Shown here: piece by piece, positions 32,433 to 40,495 of the stretch
How the letters are laid out: each line of letters begins with the position of its first letter
Numbering within the stretch: position 1 is the first letter of the stretch
Source: PNAI01 sp035501735
GTDB taxonomy: Bacteria > Pseudomonadota > Alphaproteobacteria > Rhizobiales > Xanthobacteraceae
Assembly (NCBI GenBank): GCA_035501735.1
Contig: DATJVR010000086.1
Location: 124,001 to 188,000 of the forward strand
DNA length: 64,000 nt
Direction: 5' to 3'
Notes under the pieces: generated by a model
The model's database searches: none
What the model saw: the letters and a program-made list of their open reading frames with translations, nothing else
Told to the model about the DNA's origin: nothing
Position numbers and translations under genes: made by a program

Positions 32433-33785
32433 ATGGATTCCCTTTTTGACCAATCTGTCCTGACCGCGCTTGCCGATCGGCTGGTGCAGGCCGCCAAAAA
32501 AGCCGGTGCCGATGCCGCCGACGCCATAGCCGTGCGTTCGGTGGCGCTCTCAGTCCAGGTGCGTGACGGCGGTGTGGAGGAATCCCAGCGCTCGGAGGGC
32601 AACGACATGGGTCTGCGCGTCCTGGTGGGGCGCCGCCAGGCTGTCGTTTCCACCAACGATATCGCCCGCGACGGCGCGGCAGCACTGGCCGAGCGTGCGG
32701 TCGCCATGGCGCGGGCGACCCCCGAGGATCGATACGCCGGTCTTGCCGAGGCCGACAAGCTCGCGCGCACCATTCCCGATCTCGACCTGGTCGATAACGC
32801 GATGCCCCGCGTTGAAGCGCTCGAAGTCTTGGCGCAGCGCGCCGAGAAAGCCGCGCTCGATGTCAAGGGTGTCACCAAGTCCGACGGCGCCAGCGCTTCC
32901 GCCGGGATCGGCGGCATGGTGCTGGTGACGAGCCATGGTTTCACTGGAGCCTACGTCAGCTCCAATCACAGCGTGTCGATGAGTGCGATCGCGGGGGAGG
33001 GGACCGCGATGGAGGGCGACTATGACTATTCGTCCACGCTCCACGCGGCCGATCTCGAAGCGCCGGAGAAAATCGGCCGCACCGCCGGCGAACGCGCGGT
33101 GAAGCGGCTAAATCCGCGCAAGGTCACGACCAAGAAAGTGCCGGTGGTGTTTGACCCGCGCGTGTCCGGTTCGATTATTGGTCATCTCGCAGGCGCCATC
33201 AACGGCAGCGCCATAGCTCGCAAGACCAGTTTTCTCAAGGACAAGCTCGGCGAGCGCCTGTTTGCTTCGAACATCAATATCATCGACGACCCGCTGCGCC
33301 GGCGCGGCCTGCGCTCGCGCCCATTCGACGCCGAGGGCATCGCCGGCCGCCGCATGGCACTGGTCGAGAACGGCGTGCTGAAAACCTGGCTGCTCGACTG
33401 CGCGACCGCGCGTGAATTGAACATGACCACGACCGGTCATGCCAGTCGTGGCGTGTCTTCGACCCCGTCGCCTGGGCCGAGCAATATCCATCTTGAGCCG
33501 GGCAGCGACAGCCCCGACAAGATGATACGCGACATCAGCGAAGGCTTTTACGTCACCGACCTGATCGGCATGGGGGTCAACTCCGTGACCGGCGATTACA
33601 GCCGTGGCGCCTCGGGTTTTTGGATCGAGAACGGCGAACGGACCTACCCGGTGAGCGAAGTGACGATCGCCGGCAATCTCCTGGATATTTTCAAAAATCT
33701 CGCGCCCGCGAACGATCTCGAATTTCGCTACGGCGTCAACGCGCCGACGCTTCGGCTGGAGGGTCTGACCATTGCAGGTCGGTAG
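32433..33785 (+). CDS. pmbA: TldD/PmbA-family metalloprotease-related protein
   Basis: PmbA/TldE pairs with TldD in E. coli to process microcin B17 and degrade unfolded peptides. This 450-aa protein has the family features: SVQVRDGGVEESQRSEGN, GLRVLVGRRQAVVSTND, VKRLNPRKVTTKKVPVVFDP, SFLKDKLGERLFASNINIID, GHASRGVSSTPSPGPSNIHL and VTGDYSRGASGFWIENG. No HExxxH zinc motif of TldD is seen, so it is the non-metal partner type. TldD is not in this window. The TTG of the next gene lies inside its 3' end (14-bp overlap). Confidence 0.9.
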   Translation: MDSLFDQSVLTALADRLVQAAKKAGADAADAIAVRSVALSVQVRDGGVEESQRSEGNDMGLRVLVGRRQAVVSTNDIARDGAAALAERAVAMARATPEDRYAGLAEADKLARTIPDLDLVDNAMPRVEALEVLAQRAEKAALDVKGVTKSDGASASAGIGGMVLVTSHGFTGAYVSSNHSVSMSAIAGEGTAMEGDYDYSSTLHAADLEAPEKIGRTAGERAVKRLNPRKVTTKKVPVVFDPRVSGSIIGHLAGAINGSAIARKTSFLKDKLGERLFASNINIIDDPLRRRGLRSRPFDAEGIAGRRMALVENGVLKTWLLDCATARELNMTTTGHASRGVSSTPSPGPSNIHLEPGSDSPDKMIRDISEGFYVTDLIGMGVNSVTGDYSRGASGFWIENGERTYPVSEVTIAGNLLDIFKNLAPANDLEFRYGVNAPTLRLEGLTIAGR

Positions 33786-34584
33786 CCCTGCCAGCGCCCG
33801 CTTGCACGATTGCAAGCGCCTTGTCGATGCCGTGCGCGAGGCCGGTGCACTCGCGCTGCAATCCTTCGGCGGACAATTCAAGAGCTGGACCAAGCACGGC
33901 GACTCGCCCGTGAGCGAGGTCGACATTGCGCTCGATCAGCTTCTGCGTAAGCGTCTCGTCGATCAGACCACGGACGATGGCTGGCTGTCGGAGGAAAGCG
34001 AAAACGATCCCGCGCGCCTCACCAAGCGGCGCGTATGGATCGTCGATCCGATCGACGGCACCCGCGGCTTTATTGCCGGGCGCCCCGACTGGTCGATCTC
34101 CGCTGCTTTGGTTGAAGACGGCCGGCCAACGGTTGCAGCCGTATTCGCGCCGGCGACCGACGAGCTCTTCATTGCGGTGGCGGGGGTCGGCGCCACCCGT
34201 AACGACGCCCCGATCGCGGTGAACGCGGACGCGGGCTTGGAGGGCGCAAGGATCGCCGGACCAAAACGCAGGCTCGACGCAATCGCCGCCCGCCACCCGC
34301 GGATTGTTCCGGTCCCGAAAATATTCTCGCTTGCGCTCCGTCTGGTTCGCGTGGCGCAGGGGGAGCTGGAGGCCGCCATGGCCGGCCCCAACGGTCATGA
34401 TTGGGACCTTGCGGCTGCCGATCTTTTGGTGCACGAAGCCGGCGGCATGCTGACCTCGCTCGACGGCAAGCCATTGACCTATAATCAACCGAATCCGGTC
34501 CATGGGGTATTGGTTGCGGCCGGACGCGAGCGGCATCCGACGCTGCTCGAGCTTGTGCGCGCGCACCAGAGAGATTTTTCGTAA
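33772..34584 (+). CDS. Inositol-monophosphatase-family protein, CysQ-like
   Basis: A 270-aa Mg-dependent phosphatase of the FIG superfamily. Motifs are DSPVSEVDIALDQLL, the metal-site motif VWIVDPIDGTRGFIAGRPDW (D-P-I-D-G-T) and the second motif GPNGHDWDLAAADLLVHEAG. The GFxxGRxDW after DPIDGT favours 3'(2'),5'-bisphosphate nucleotidase/CysQ over inositol-1-phosphatase. Its role would be removing phosphate from PAP in sulfur assimilation. The start is a TTG overlapping pmbA by 14 bp; the protein could begin at a downstream codon. Confidence 0.85.
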   Translation: MQVGSPASARLHDCKRLVDAVREAGALALQSFGGQFKSWTKHGDSPVSEVDIALDQLLRKRLVDQTTDDGWLSEESENDPARLTKRRVWIVDPIDGTRGFIAGRPDWSISAALVEDGRPTVAAVFAPATDELFIAVAGVGATRNDAPIAVNADAGLEGARIAGPKRRLDAIAARHPRIVPVPKIFSLALRLVRVAQGELEAAMAGPNGHDWDLAAADLLVHEAGGMLTSLDGKPLTYNQPNPVHGVLVAAGRERHPTLLELVRAHQRDFS

Positions 34585-34618
34585 AACGACGAGCCGCGTT
34601 CAGGTCGAAGGATAGGCG

Positions 34619-34873
34619 ATGTCCGGGAAATCAGCGCAGAAACAACTGCTCCATCTGGTGTTCGGCGGGGAACTCGCGGGCCTGCAAACCATCGAGTTCA
34701 AAGATCTCGACAAGCTCGACATCGTCGGGATCTATCCGAATTATGCCGCCGCCTATGCCGCCTGGAAGGCAAAAGCGCAGCAAACGGTCGACAACGCGCA
34801 GATGCGATACTTCATCGTCCACTTGCACCGGCTGCTCGATCCCGACACGGTTGCCCGGCCGGTTACAAAGTGA
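34619..34873 (+). CDS. DUF4170 domain-containing protein
   Basis: An 84-aa protein of the alphaproteobacterial DUF4170 family: QLLHLVFGGELAGLQTIEFK, IVGIYPNYAAAYAAWKAKAQ and DNAQMRYFIVHLHRLLDP. The family is commonly located upstream of a DUF374 acyltransferase and waaA, exactly as here. No function is known. An AAGGA ribosome site precedes the ATG, and its stop overlaps the next GTG start (GTGA). It is a small soluble alpha/beta protein. It is probably part of the lipid A/Kdo operon. Confidence 0.85.
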   Translation: MSGKSAQKQLLHLVFGGELAGLQTIEFKDLDKLDIVGIYPNYAAAYAAWKAKAQQTVDNAQMRYFIVHLHRLLDPDTVARPVTK

Positions 34874-35610
34874 CCGAGGGTATGGTCGTGCAGTTGTTTT
34901 CGTCGAAGCGGCTTGCGAACGCGCCCTGGGTTCAGAAGACGATCGGAGTCGCGGCCGCAGAATATCTGCGCTTTGTCTGGTACACGACGCGTTTTACGCT
35001 TGAGCCGCGCGACATCTACGAGACCATACCGAGTGAATTGCCCGTCATCGTCGCGTTCTGGCACGGACAACATTTTCTCACGCCTTTCATCAGGGGTGAA
35101 ACCGACGACTACCGCGCCAAGGTGTTGGTTTCGCGTCACCGCGACGGCGAGATCAACGCGATTGCCGCCGAGCGCCTGGGCGTGGGCACCATCCGCGGGT
35201 CCGGCGACCACGGCACCGAATTCAACCGCAAGGGCGGTGTGAGCGCGTTCAAGGAAATGCTGGCCGCGTTGAAAGCGGGCTACAACGTCGCGCTCACCGC
35301 CGACATTCCTAAGATTTCGCGCGTCTGCGGGCTGGGTATCGTCAAGCTTGCGAGCGTATCCGGCCGCTTGATTCTGCCGGTCGCGATTGCCACCCATTGG
35401 CGAATAGAGCTCGGCAACTGGGACCGCTCCGCCATCAATCTGCCGTTCGGGCGCGGCGCGCGCATCGTCGGAACGCCGATCCGCGTGCCGAGCAATGCCG
35501 ACGATGCAAGGTTGGAGGTTTCGCGCCGCGAGGTAGAGGCGGCGCTCAATGCTGCCACCAAGCGGGCCTATGACATCGCGGACGGCAATTCCGGAGGCGC
35601 GCGTGGCTGA
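34870..35610 (+). CDS. DUF374 lysophospholipid-acyltransferase-family protein
   Basis: A 246-aa membrane-associated acyltransferase-like protein. LPVIVAFWHGQHFLTPFI replaces the HxxxxD block typical of the superfamily, GVGTIRGSGDHGTEFNRKGG is the G-S-S-x-R-x-G-like element, and NVALTADIPKISRVCGLGIV corresponds to the PDGPRGPxxxxxxG region. This DUF374 family is usually found beside waaA and lpxK and is thought to add or transfer acyl chains to lipid A or phospholipids. Its GTG start overlaps DUF4170, and its end overlaps waaA. The exact substrate is unknown. Confidence 0.83.
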   Translation: MTEGMVVQLFSSKRLANAPWVQKTIGVAAAEYLRFVWYTTRFTLEPRDIYETIPSELPVIVAFWHGQHFLTPFIRGETDDYRAKVLVSRHRDGEINAIAAERLGVGTIRGSGDHGTEFNRKGGVSAFKEMLAALKAGYNVALTADIPKISRVCGLGIVKLASVSGRLILPVAIATHWRIELGNWDRSAINLPFGRGARIVGTPIRVPSNADDARLEVSRREVEAALNAATKRAYDIADGNSGGARG

Positions 35611-36910
35611 CGATCGACTGCCTTGGACGCTCCGCATCTATCGCCTGCTGACCATGGCGATGGTGCCGTTCGCGCCGCTCCTGCTCAACTACCGCCTCAA
35701 GCGCGGCAAGGAACATGCCGAGCGGCTGCCGGAGCGGCTTGGTCAGAGCGCGCTTTCGCGTCCGGCGGGACCGCTGATCTGGACCCACGGCGCCAGCGTC
35801 GGCGAACTCAACACCGTCCTGCCGCTGATCGAGCGCATTCGCGAACGCAAGTTCAACGTGCTGGTCACTACGGGCACGGTCACTTCAGCCGAACTCGCCG
35901 AGCGCCGGCTGCCGCCCGATGTCATCCACCAATTCGTTCCGCTCGATGCGCCCCCGATCGTCGAGCGCTTTCTCGATCGCTGGCAGCCCGACCTTGCTTT
36001 GTTCGTGGAATCCGATCTGTGGCCCAACCTGATCATCGCGAGCAAGAAGCGCTCCATCCCCCTGATCTTGCTCAATGCCCGTCTCTCCGATCGCTCGTTT
36101 CGACGCTGGCGGCTTGCGCCCGCCACGATCTCAGCCTTGCTCAGCCGGTTCGACCTTTGCCTTGCCCAGTCGACCGAGAACGCTACGCGCTATTCCGCTT
36201 TGGGCGCGCCGCGCATCACCACGACCGGCAACCTCAAGCTCGATGTGCCCGCACCGCCGGCCGACAGCGAGAAGCTTGCAGCCCTGAAGACCGCCATCGG
36301 TGGCCGCACCGTGATCGCCGCAACCTCGACCCATTCCGGTGAGGAAACCGCGATGATCAACGCCCATCGCCGTCTCAAGACCAAGTATCCGGGCCTCCTG
36401 ACCTTGATTGCACCGCGCCATCCGGAACGCGGGGCCGACATTGGCGACCTCGTGAAGGCCGCAGGCCTCACCGCAGCCATTCGCTCGCGCGGCGAGCTGC
36501 CCAGGCCCTCCGTCGATATCTACATCGCAGACACGCTGGGAGAGCTTGGCTTGATCTATCGCCTGGCTCCGATTGTTCTGATTGGCGGCTCGCTGGTCAG
36601 CCACGGCGGGCAGAATCCGGTCGAGGCCGCACGGCTCGGCGCCGCTATTCTACATGGTCCCTATGTGTGGAATTTCGCCGAAATCTACGCCGCGCTCGAC
36701 GCCGCCGGGGGCGCCGAGCAGGTGAGCGATGGCACCAAGCTCGCTGACGCTATCGATACCTGGCTGAAGGATGCCAACGCGCGTCAGAAGACCGCCGAAA
36801 CCGCACTCAAATCCATGGAGACGCTCGCAGGCGCGCTGGAGCGCACGATCTCGGCGCTCGACCCCTATTTCATGCATCTGCGCCTCGACCGGCGCTCGGA
36901 CTATGCGTGA
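35603..36910 (+). CDS. waaA: 3-deoxy-D-manno-octulosonic-acid transferase
   Basis: WaaA (KdtA) transfers Kdo from CMP-Kdo to lipid IVA at the inner membrane. The 435-aa sequence has the N-terminal acceptor domain (ADDRLPWTLRIYRLLTM) with a membrane helix, the motif ASVGELNTVLPLIERIR, VLVTTGTVTSAELAERRLP, ALFVESDLWPNLI, LLNARLSDRSF and the C-terminal GT-B motif GGSLVSHGGQNPVEAARLGA. I start at the GTG 35603, supported by GGAGG at 35593-35597 and overlap with the DUF374 stop. An in-frame TTG/ATG further upstream at 35549 is not needed. It overlaps lpxK by 8 bp. Confidence 0.95.
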   Translation: MADDRLPWTLRIYRLLTMAMVPFAPLLLNYRLKRGKEHAERLPERLGQSALSRPAGPLIWTHGASVGELNTVLPLIERIRERKFNVLVTTGTVTSAELAERRLPPDVIHQFVPLDAPPIVERFLDRWQPDLALFVESDLWPNLIIASKKRSIPLILLNARLSDRSFRRWRLAPATISALLSRFDLCLAQSTENATRYSALGAPRITTTGNLKLDVPAPPADSEKLAALKTAIGGRTVIAATSTHSGEETAMINAHRRLKTKYPGLLTLIAPRHPERGADIGDLVKAAGLTAAIRSRGELPRPSVDIYIADTLGELGLIYRLAPIVLIGGSLVSHGGQNPVEAARLGAAILHGPYVWNFAEIYAALDAAGGAEQVSDGTKLADAIDTWLKDANARQKTAETALKSMETLAGALERTISALDPYFMHLRLDRRSDYA

Positions 36911-37904
36911 CCCCTCGTTCTGGTGGCGTCCGGCGGGGCCTGCCGCAACTGCGCTCGCCCCGTTTGCCATGTGCTATGGCGCGGTCGCGCGCTGGCGTCT
37001 GGGCACTACCGGACGCTCTGTTGCCATTCCCGTCATCTGCATCGGCAACCCGACCGTCGGCGGCTCGGGCAAGACGCCGACCGCGATGGCTGTCGCGCGC
37101 CTGCTGATTGCCGCCGGACGGCGCCCGTTTTTTTTGAGTCGCGGATACGGCGGGGAAATCGCGGGCCCGGTTCGGGTTGACCCGGGCGTGCATCGCACGC
37201 TCGACGTTGGCGATGAACCGATCTTGCTCGCTCGCGTTGCTCCTACGATCGTGTCGCGCGATCGCGTTGCCGGCGCCGAGGCCGCCCGCTTCGCCGGTGC
37301 CGATGTCATCGTGATGGACGACGGCTTTCAGAATCCTTCGCTGAAAAAGGATTTGAGTATCCTGGTGATCGACGGCCGCAGCGGCATCGGCAACGGCAAG
37401 ATTTTGCCGGCCGGCCCGTTGCGGGCACCGCTTGATGCCCAGCTCGATCGCGCCCAGGCGCTGCTTGTGGTTGGCCAGCCCTCGGGCGCGCAAACGGTTA
37501 TTTCAGCGGCAAAATCGCGCAAGCTGCCGGTGTTTCAGGGCCGCTTGGTGCCGGACCGGGAAACGCTCGCCGCCCATGCCACTCGAAAGGTTCTCGCTTT
37601 CGCCGGCATCGGCCATCCTGAAAAATTCTTTGCCACTCTCGATGAGGCCGGCATCGACGTTCGCGTCCAACTGGCCTATCCGGACCATCATCACTATCAC
37701 CGCCTGGAGGCGATGGCATTGCTCGCCCGCGCCGAGCGCGACGATCTGATGCTGCTCACCACCGAAAAGGACTTTGTGCGAATCGCTAGCGAGCCGGACG
37801 TCTCGGCGCTGCTGAATGTGGTGCGTGCCCTGCCGGTGACGCTTGCCGTCGAGCAGGAACAGGCGTTTCGAGATTTAATTCTCGGAGTTGTTGCTGGGAA
37901 GTGA
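36903..37904 (+). CDS. lpxK: Tetraacyldisaccharide 4'-kinase
   Basis: LpxK phosphorylates the 4' position of lipid A disaccharide at the inner membrane. The 333-aa sequence contains the P-loop GNPTVGGSGKTPTAMAVARL, FFLSRGYGGEIAG, VGDEPILLAR, DVIVMDDGFQNPSLKKDL and KILPAGPLRAPLD, then the late motifs FAGIGHPEKFF and AYPDHHHYH. The start ATG at 36903 overlaps the waaA stop. The last 30 bp of the gene overlap the 3' end of the oppositely oriented DUF2093 gene. Co-transcription with waaA is expected. Confidence 0.96.
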   Translation: MRDPSFWWRPAGPAATALAPFAMCYGAVARWRLGTTGRSVAIPVICIGNPTVGGSGKTPTAMAVARLLIAAGRRPFFLSRGYGGEIAGPVRVDPGVHRTLDVGDEPILLARVAPTIVSRDRVAGAEAARFAGADVIVMDDGFQNPSLKKDLSILVIDGRSGIGNGKILPAGPLRAPLDAQLDRAQALLVVGQPSGAQTVISAAKSRKLPVFQGRLVPDRETLAAHATRKVLAFAGIGHPEKFFATLDEAGIDVRVQLAYPDHHHYHRLEAMALLARAERDDLMLLTTEKDFVRIASEPDVSALLNVVRALPVTLAVEQEQAFRDLILGVVAGK

Positions 37905-38132
37905 GGGTTTGGCCCGTTGCGGATTGAGCCGCCGCAGCACCGCCTCCGGTGTCGCATACGCTTCCTGCAGATCGACACTCCAATATTTCAACTCTTCGAG
38001 CGGAATCGGAACGCCGGTGACAGCGCAGCGCACGAACGCGCCCGGCCGCACGATGCGAAAATCGCCATCGAGATATTTGACTTCAGCTTCCCCCGCCATC
38101 GGCGATGGGCGATCAAAACGGTTCAACACATC
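37875..38132 (-). CDS. DUF2093 domain-containing protein
   Basis: A ~85-aa protein: NRFDRPSPMAGEAEVKYLDG, FRIVRPGAFVRCAVTGVPIP and LEELKYWSVDLQEAYATPEA match the alphaproteobacterial DUF2093 family, which is usually ~70-80 aa and starts with MNRFD. I take the GTG at 38132 just before LNRFD; a longer frame to 38165 is possible. A GGAGC lies upstream of this GTG. Function is unknown. The 3' end overlaps lpxK by 30 bp in convergent orientation, so both end in shared sequence. Confidence 0.8.
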   Translation of the reverse strand, partial: DVLNRFDRPSPMAGEAEVKYLDGDFRIVRPGAFVRCAVTGVPIPLEELKYWSVDLQEAYATPEAVLRRLNPQRAKPSLPSNNSEN

Positions 38133-38187
38133 AAAGCTCCGTGAGCGGACGCGCGACTCCGACAAACATAGTCATTTGCGGGAGGAT

Positions 38188-38241
38188 ATGAAACCCGTCC
38201 TGGTGTTTTCCGACTGCATGATCCTGCCCTGTTCATGGTAG
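38188..38241 (+). CDS. Possible 17-aa leader peptide upstream of the DLH-like gene
   Basis: A 17-codon ORF encodes MKPVLVFSDCMILPCSW and has a near-perfect ribosome site (GGGAGG, 38179-38185) five bases before its ATG. Its TAG stop falls in the base of a hairpin (38236-38269) just upstream of the hydrolase start at 38274. Leader-peptide control or translational coupling is possible. It could also be an accidental short ORF. Confidence 0.4.
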   Translation: MKPVLVFSDCMILPCSW

Positions 38242-38269
38242 CCTGCCGCCAACCATTTTGCGGCTACCA
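38236..38269 (+). promoter_or_regulatory. Hairpin before the DLH-like start codon
   Basis: TGGTAGCC (38236-38243) pairs with GGCTACCA (38262-38269); two further G-C pairs follow past a one-base bulge, leaving a 13-nt loop. The ATG at 38274 sits 4 nt after the stem and has no separate Shine-Dalgarno, so the stem would hide the initiation region. Confidence 0.45.
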
Positions 38270-38273
38270 CATT

Positions 38274-39110
38274 ATGCGACTGTTCATAGCGCTGATTGTC
38301 TTGACCGCCAGTGTCATGCTCGCACCGTGCTTCGCGGCTGCGATAACGCCTGAGCAAGTCGAAATTGCGGCTCCGGAAGTGAAATTGCGGAGTTTGCTCT
38401 ACAGGCCCGCAGGCGAGGGACCATTTCCGGCCGTGATCGGCCTGCATGGTTGTGGCGGGGTGACCGGCTCTGCCGGCGGTCCCACCATACGATTCCGCGA
38501 TTGGGGCCAGCGCCTTGCGGCCGCCGGTTTTGCGGTTCTCTTCCCGGACAGCTACAGCTCCCGTGGACTGGGCTCCCTATGCAATACCCGCAGCCGTACC
38601 GTGCGCGTCGACCATGAGCGTGTCGCCGATGCGGAAGCCGCCCGCGGATGGCTGCAAAATCAAGCCTGGGTCACCCCCGATCGGATCTCATTGCTGGGCT
38701 GGTCGAACGGAGCGATTACGACCCTATGGGCCGTGCGCCCGCATTTTTCTGCCGCCAATGTCGGGCCCGATTTCCGCACCGCCGTCGCGTTCTATCCCGG
38801 CTGCCGGCGCCTCAACGAGACCGCCTGGACTGCCCGCGTGCCGACCCTCATTCTGATCGGCGGCGCCGACGATTGGACGCCACCCGCGGCTTGCCAGCAA
38901 ATGGTTGCCGGCGCGCGCGGCCGCAGCGCGCGCATAGCGCTCGTGATCTATCCCGGCGCCTATCACGATTTCGATCATCCCAGCCGCCCGCTGCAGCAGC
39001 GCAGCGGGGTTGCGTTTTCGGCCGACGGCAGCGGCAAGGTTCACACCGGCACCAATGCGGCGGCGCGCGCAGACGCGATCAAACGCGTGCAGGACTGGCT
39101 GACGCGCTAG
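38274..39110 (+). CDS. Secreted dienelactone-hydrolase-family protein
   Basis: A 278-aa alpha/beta hydrolase with a signal peptide (MRLFIALIVLTASVMLAPCF). PFPAVIGLHGCGGVTGS is the oxyanion region, DRISLLGWSNGAITTLWAV the nucleophile elbow (Ser in GWSNG; the classical DLH nucleophile is Cys), LILIGGADDWTPPAACQQMV the acid and VIYPGAYHDFDHPSRPL the histidine loop. It is probably a periplasmic esterase rather than a true dienelactone hydrolase. Cysteines at LGSLCNT and PGCRRL may pair. The start at 38274 is preferred over 38235 because the signal peptide begins there. Confidence 0.8.
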   Translation: MRLFIALIVLTASVMLAPCFAAAITPEQVEIAAPEVKLRSLLYRPAGEGPFPAVIGLHGCGGVTGSAGGPTIRFRDWGQRLAAAGFAVLFPDSYSSRGLGSLCNTRSRTVRVDHERVADAEAARGWLQNQAWVTPDRISLLGWSNGAITTLWAVRPHFSAANVGPDFRTAVAFYPGCRRLNETAWTARVPTLILIGGADDWTPPAACQQMVAGARGRSARIALVIYPGAYHDFDHPSRPLQQRSGVAFSADGSGKVHTGTNAAARADAIKRVQDWLTR

Positions 39111-39130
39111 CCTAGCTTGCCGCCCGGATT

Positions 39131-40495
39131 TCATTCCTTGAGCATCGCCTGGAGCGGCCGGTTGAACAGCATCACGGCCACCCCGGCGAGTGCGGCGATC
39201 ACGGAAATCATCAGGAAAAAATCGCTCTTCGGCATGCTGCTCCAGAAGCTGCCGAGATAGCCTGCGAGAAAGCTGCCGTAGAAACTGGTCGCCAGCCACA
39301 CGCCCATCATCATCGACAGGCAATGCGCCGGCGCGACTTTCGACACCAGCGACAATGCGGTCGGCGAAAGATAGAGCTCGCCCACGGTGATAACGACAAA
39401 GTAGCCGGTGAGCCAAAGCCAGCTCGCCTTGCCGCCGCCGGCCGAGATCGCAGCGGCGAAAAGAATCAAACCCGACGCCGCGTTGAGGAAGCAGCCGATC
39501 GCCATTTTGCTCACCGTGCTGGGTTCGCCTGCGTATCGCGCCTGCCAAGTCCACAGCGCAATGATGAACGGCGTGAACAGGAAGATCATGAACGGATTGA
39601 ACGACTGGAACCAGGTCGTTGGAATTTCGGCACGCCAGAATCCGAGATTGATGGTGCGGTCGGTATAGCCGTCGGCCCACAGCACGATCGTGTTGCCCAT
39701 CTGCTCATAGGTGGCCCAGAAGAAAGTCACCGGCAGCGAAAGGATCACGAGTGCCCAGATGGCGCGCCATTCCTCGCGTCCGAACGTGTGGGTTTCGTTG
39801 GCGGCTCTGCGGCGGGTCAATTCGTCGGGCGGCAGCATCGGCGCCGCATAGAGATAGACCGCAAGCCCCAGCGTCATGCCCACGCCCGCTGCGGCAAATC
39901 CGTAGTGCCAGCCGATCTCCTCGCCCAGCGTTCCGCACACCAGCGGCGCCAGGAACGCTCCGAGATTGATCCCGACATAGAAGATGGAAAACGCGCGGTC
40001 GCGCCGCGAATCGCCGGCCGGGTAGAGCGCGCCCACTTGCGTCGAGATATTAGGCTTGAATGCGCCATTGCCGAGGATGAGGAAAGTCAGCGCGAAGAAC
40101 AACAGCGACTCGAATGCCATCATGAAATGGCCGATCGCCATCAGGATCGCGCCGACGATCACCGTTCGGCGCTGGCCGAGCACGCGGTCGGCGAGCAGAC
40201 CGCCGACAATCGGCGTCAGATACACAAGCCCTGTGTAGAAGCCGTAAATCTGCGAGGCGAGCGGCTGAACGTCGAGCGGTCCGAAGATGAACTCCAGCGC
40301 GCCGCGCAGAGTGGCAAAACCGATCACGTTTGCGGCGCGCGCCGGCTCGAACAGGTATTTCACCATATAGAGCACGAGCAGCGCCCGCATCCCGTAATAG
40401 GAGAAGCGCTCCCACATCTCGGTCGCGAACAGATAGGAAAGCCCGCGCGGATGGCCGAACAAATCGCGCGAGACGGGGGTAGCGACGGTGCTCAC
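39131..40495 (-). CDS. Proton-dependent oligopeptide transporter (POT/PTR2 family)
   Basis: A 454-aa inner-membrane symporter. The family signature is clear: EMWERFSYYGMRALLVLYMV (ExxERFxYY in helix 1), FYTGLVYLTPIVGGLLADRV, GNGAFKPNISTQVGALYP and FSIFYVGINLGAFLAPLVCG (PTR2 pattern), with 12-14 helices predicted. It imports di/tripeptides with protons. The GTG start at 40495 overlaps the xseA stop (GTGA). An unusually long second loop (RGALEFIFGPLDVQPLA) separates helices 1 and 2. Its proximity to DNA-repair xseA has no evident functional meaning. Confidence 0.92.
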   Translation of the reverse strand: MSTVATPVSRDLFGHPRGLSYLFATEMWERFSYYGMRALLVLYMVKYLFEPARAANVIGFATLRGALEFIFGPLDVQPLASQIYGFYTGLVYLTPIVGGLLADRVLGQRRTVIVGAILMAIGHFMMAFESLLFFALTFLILGNGAFKPNISTQVGALYPAGDSRRDRAFSIFYVGINLGAFLAPLVCGTLGEEIGWHYGFAAAGVGMTLGLAVYLYAAPMLPPDELTRRRAANETHTFGREEWRAIWALVILSLPVTFFWATYEQMGNTIVLWADGYTDRTINLGFWRAEIPTTWFQSFNPFMIFLFTPFIIALWTWQARYAGEPSTVSKMAIGCFLNAASGLILFAAAISAGGGKASWLWLTGYFVVITVGELYLSPTALSLVSKVAPAHCLSMMMGVWLATSFYGSFLAGYLGSFWSSMPKSDFFLMISVIAALAGVAVMLFNRPLQAMLKE

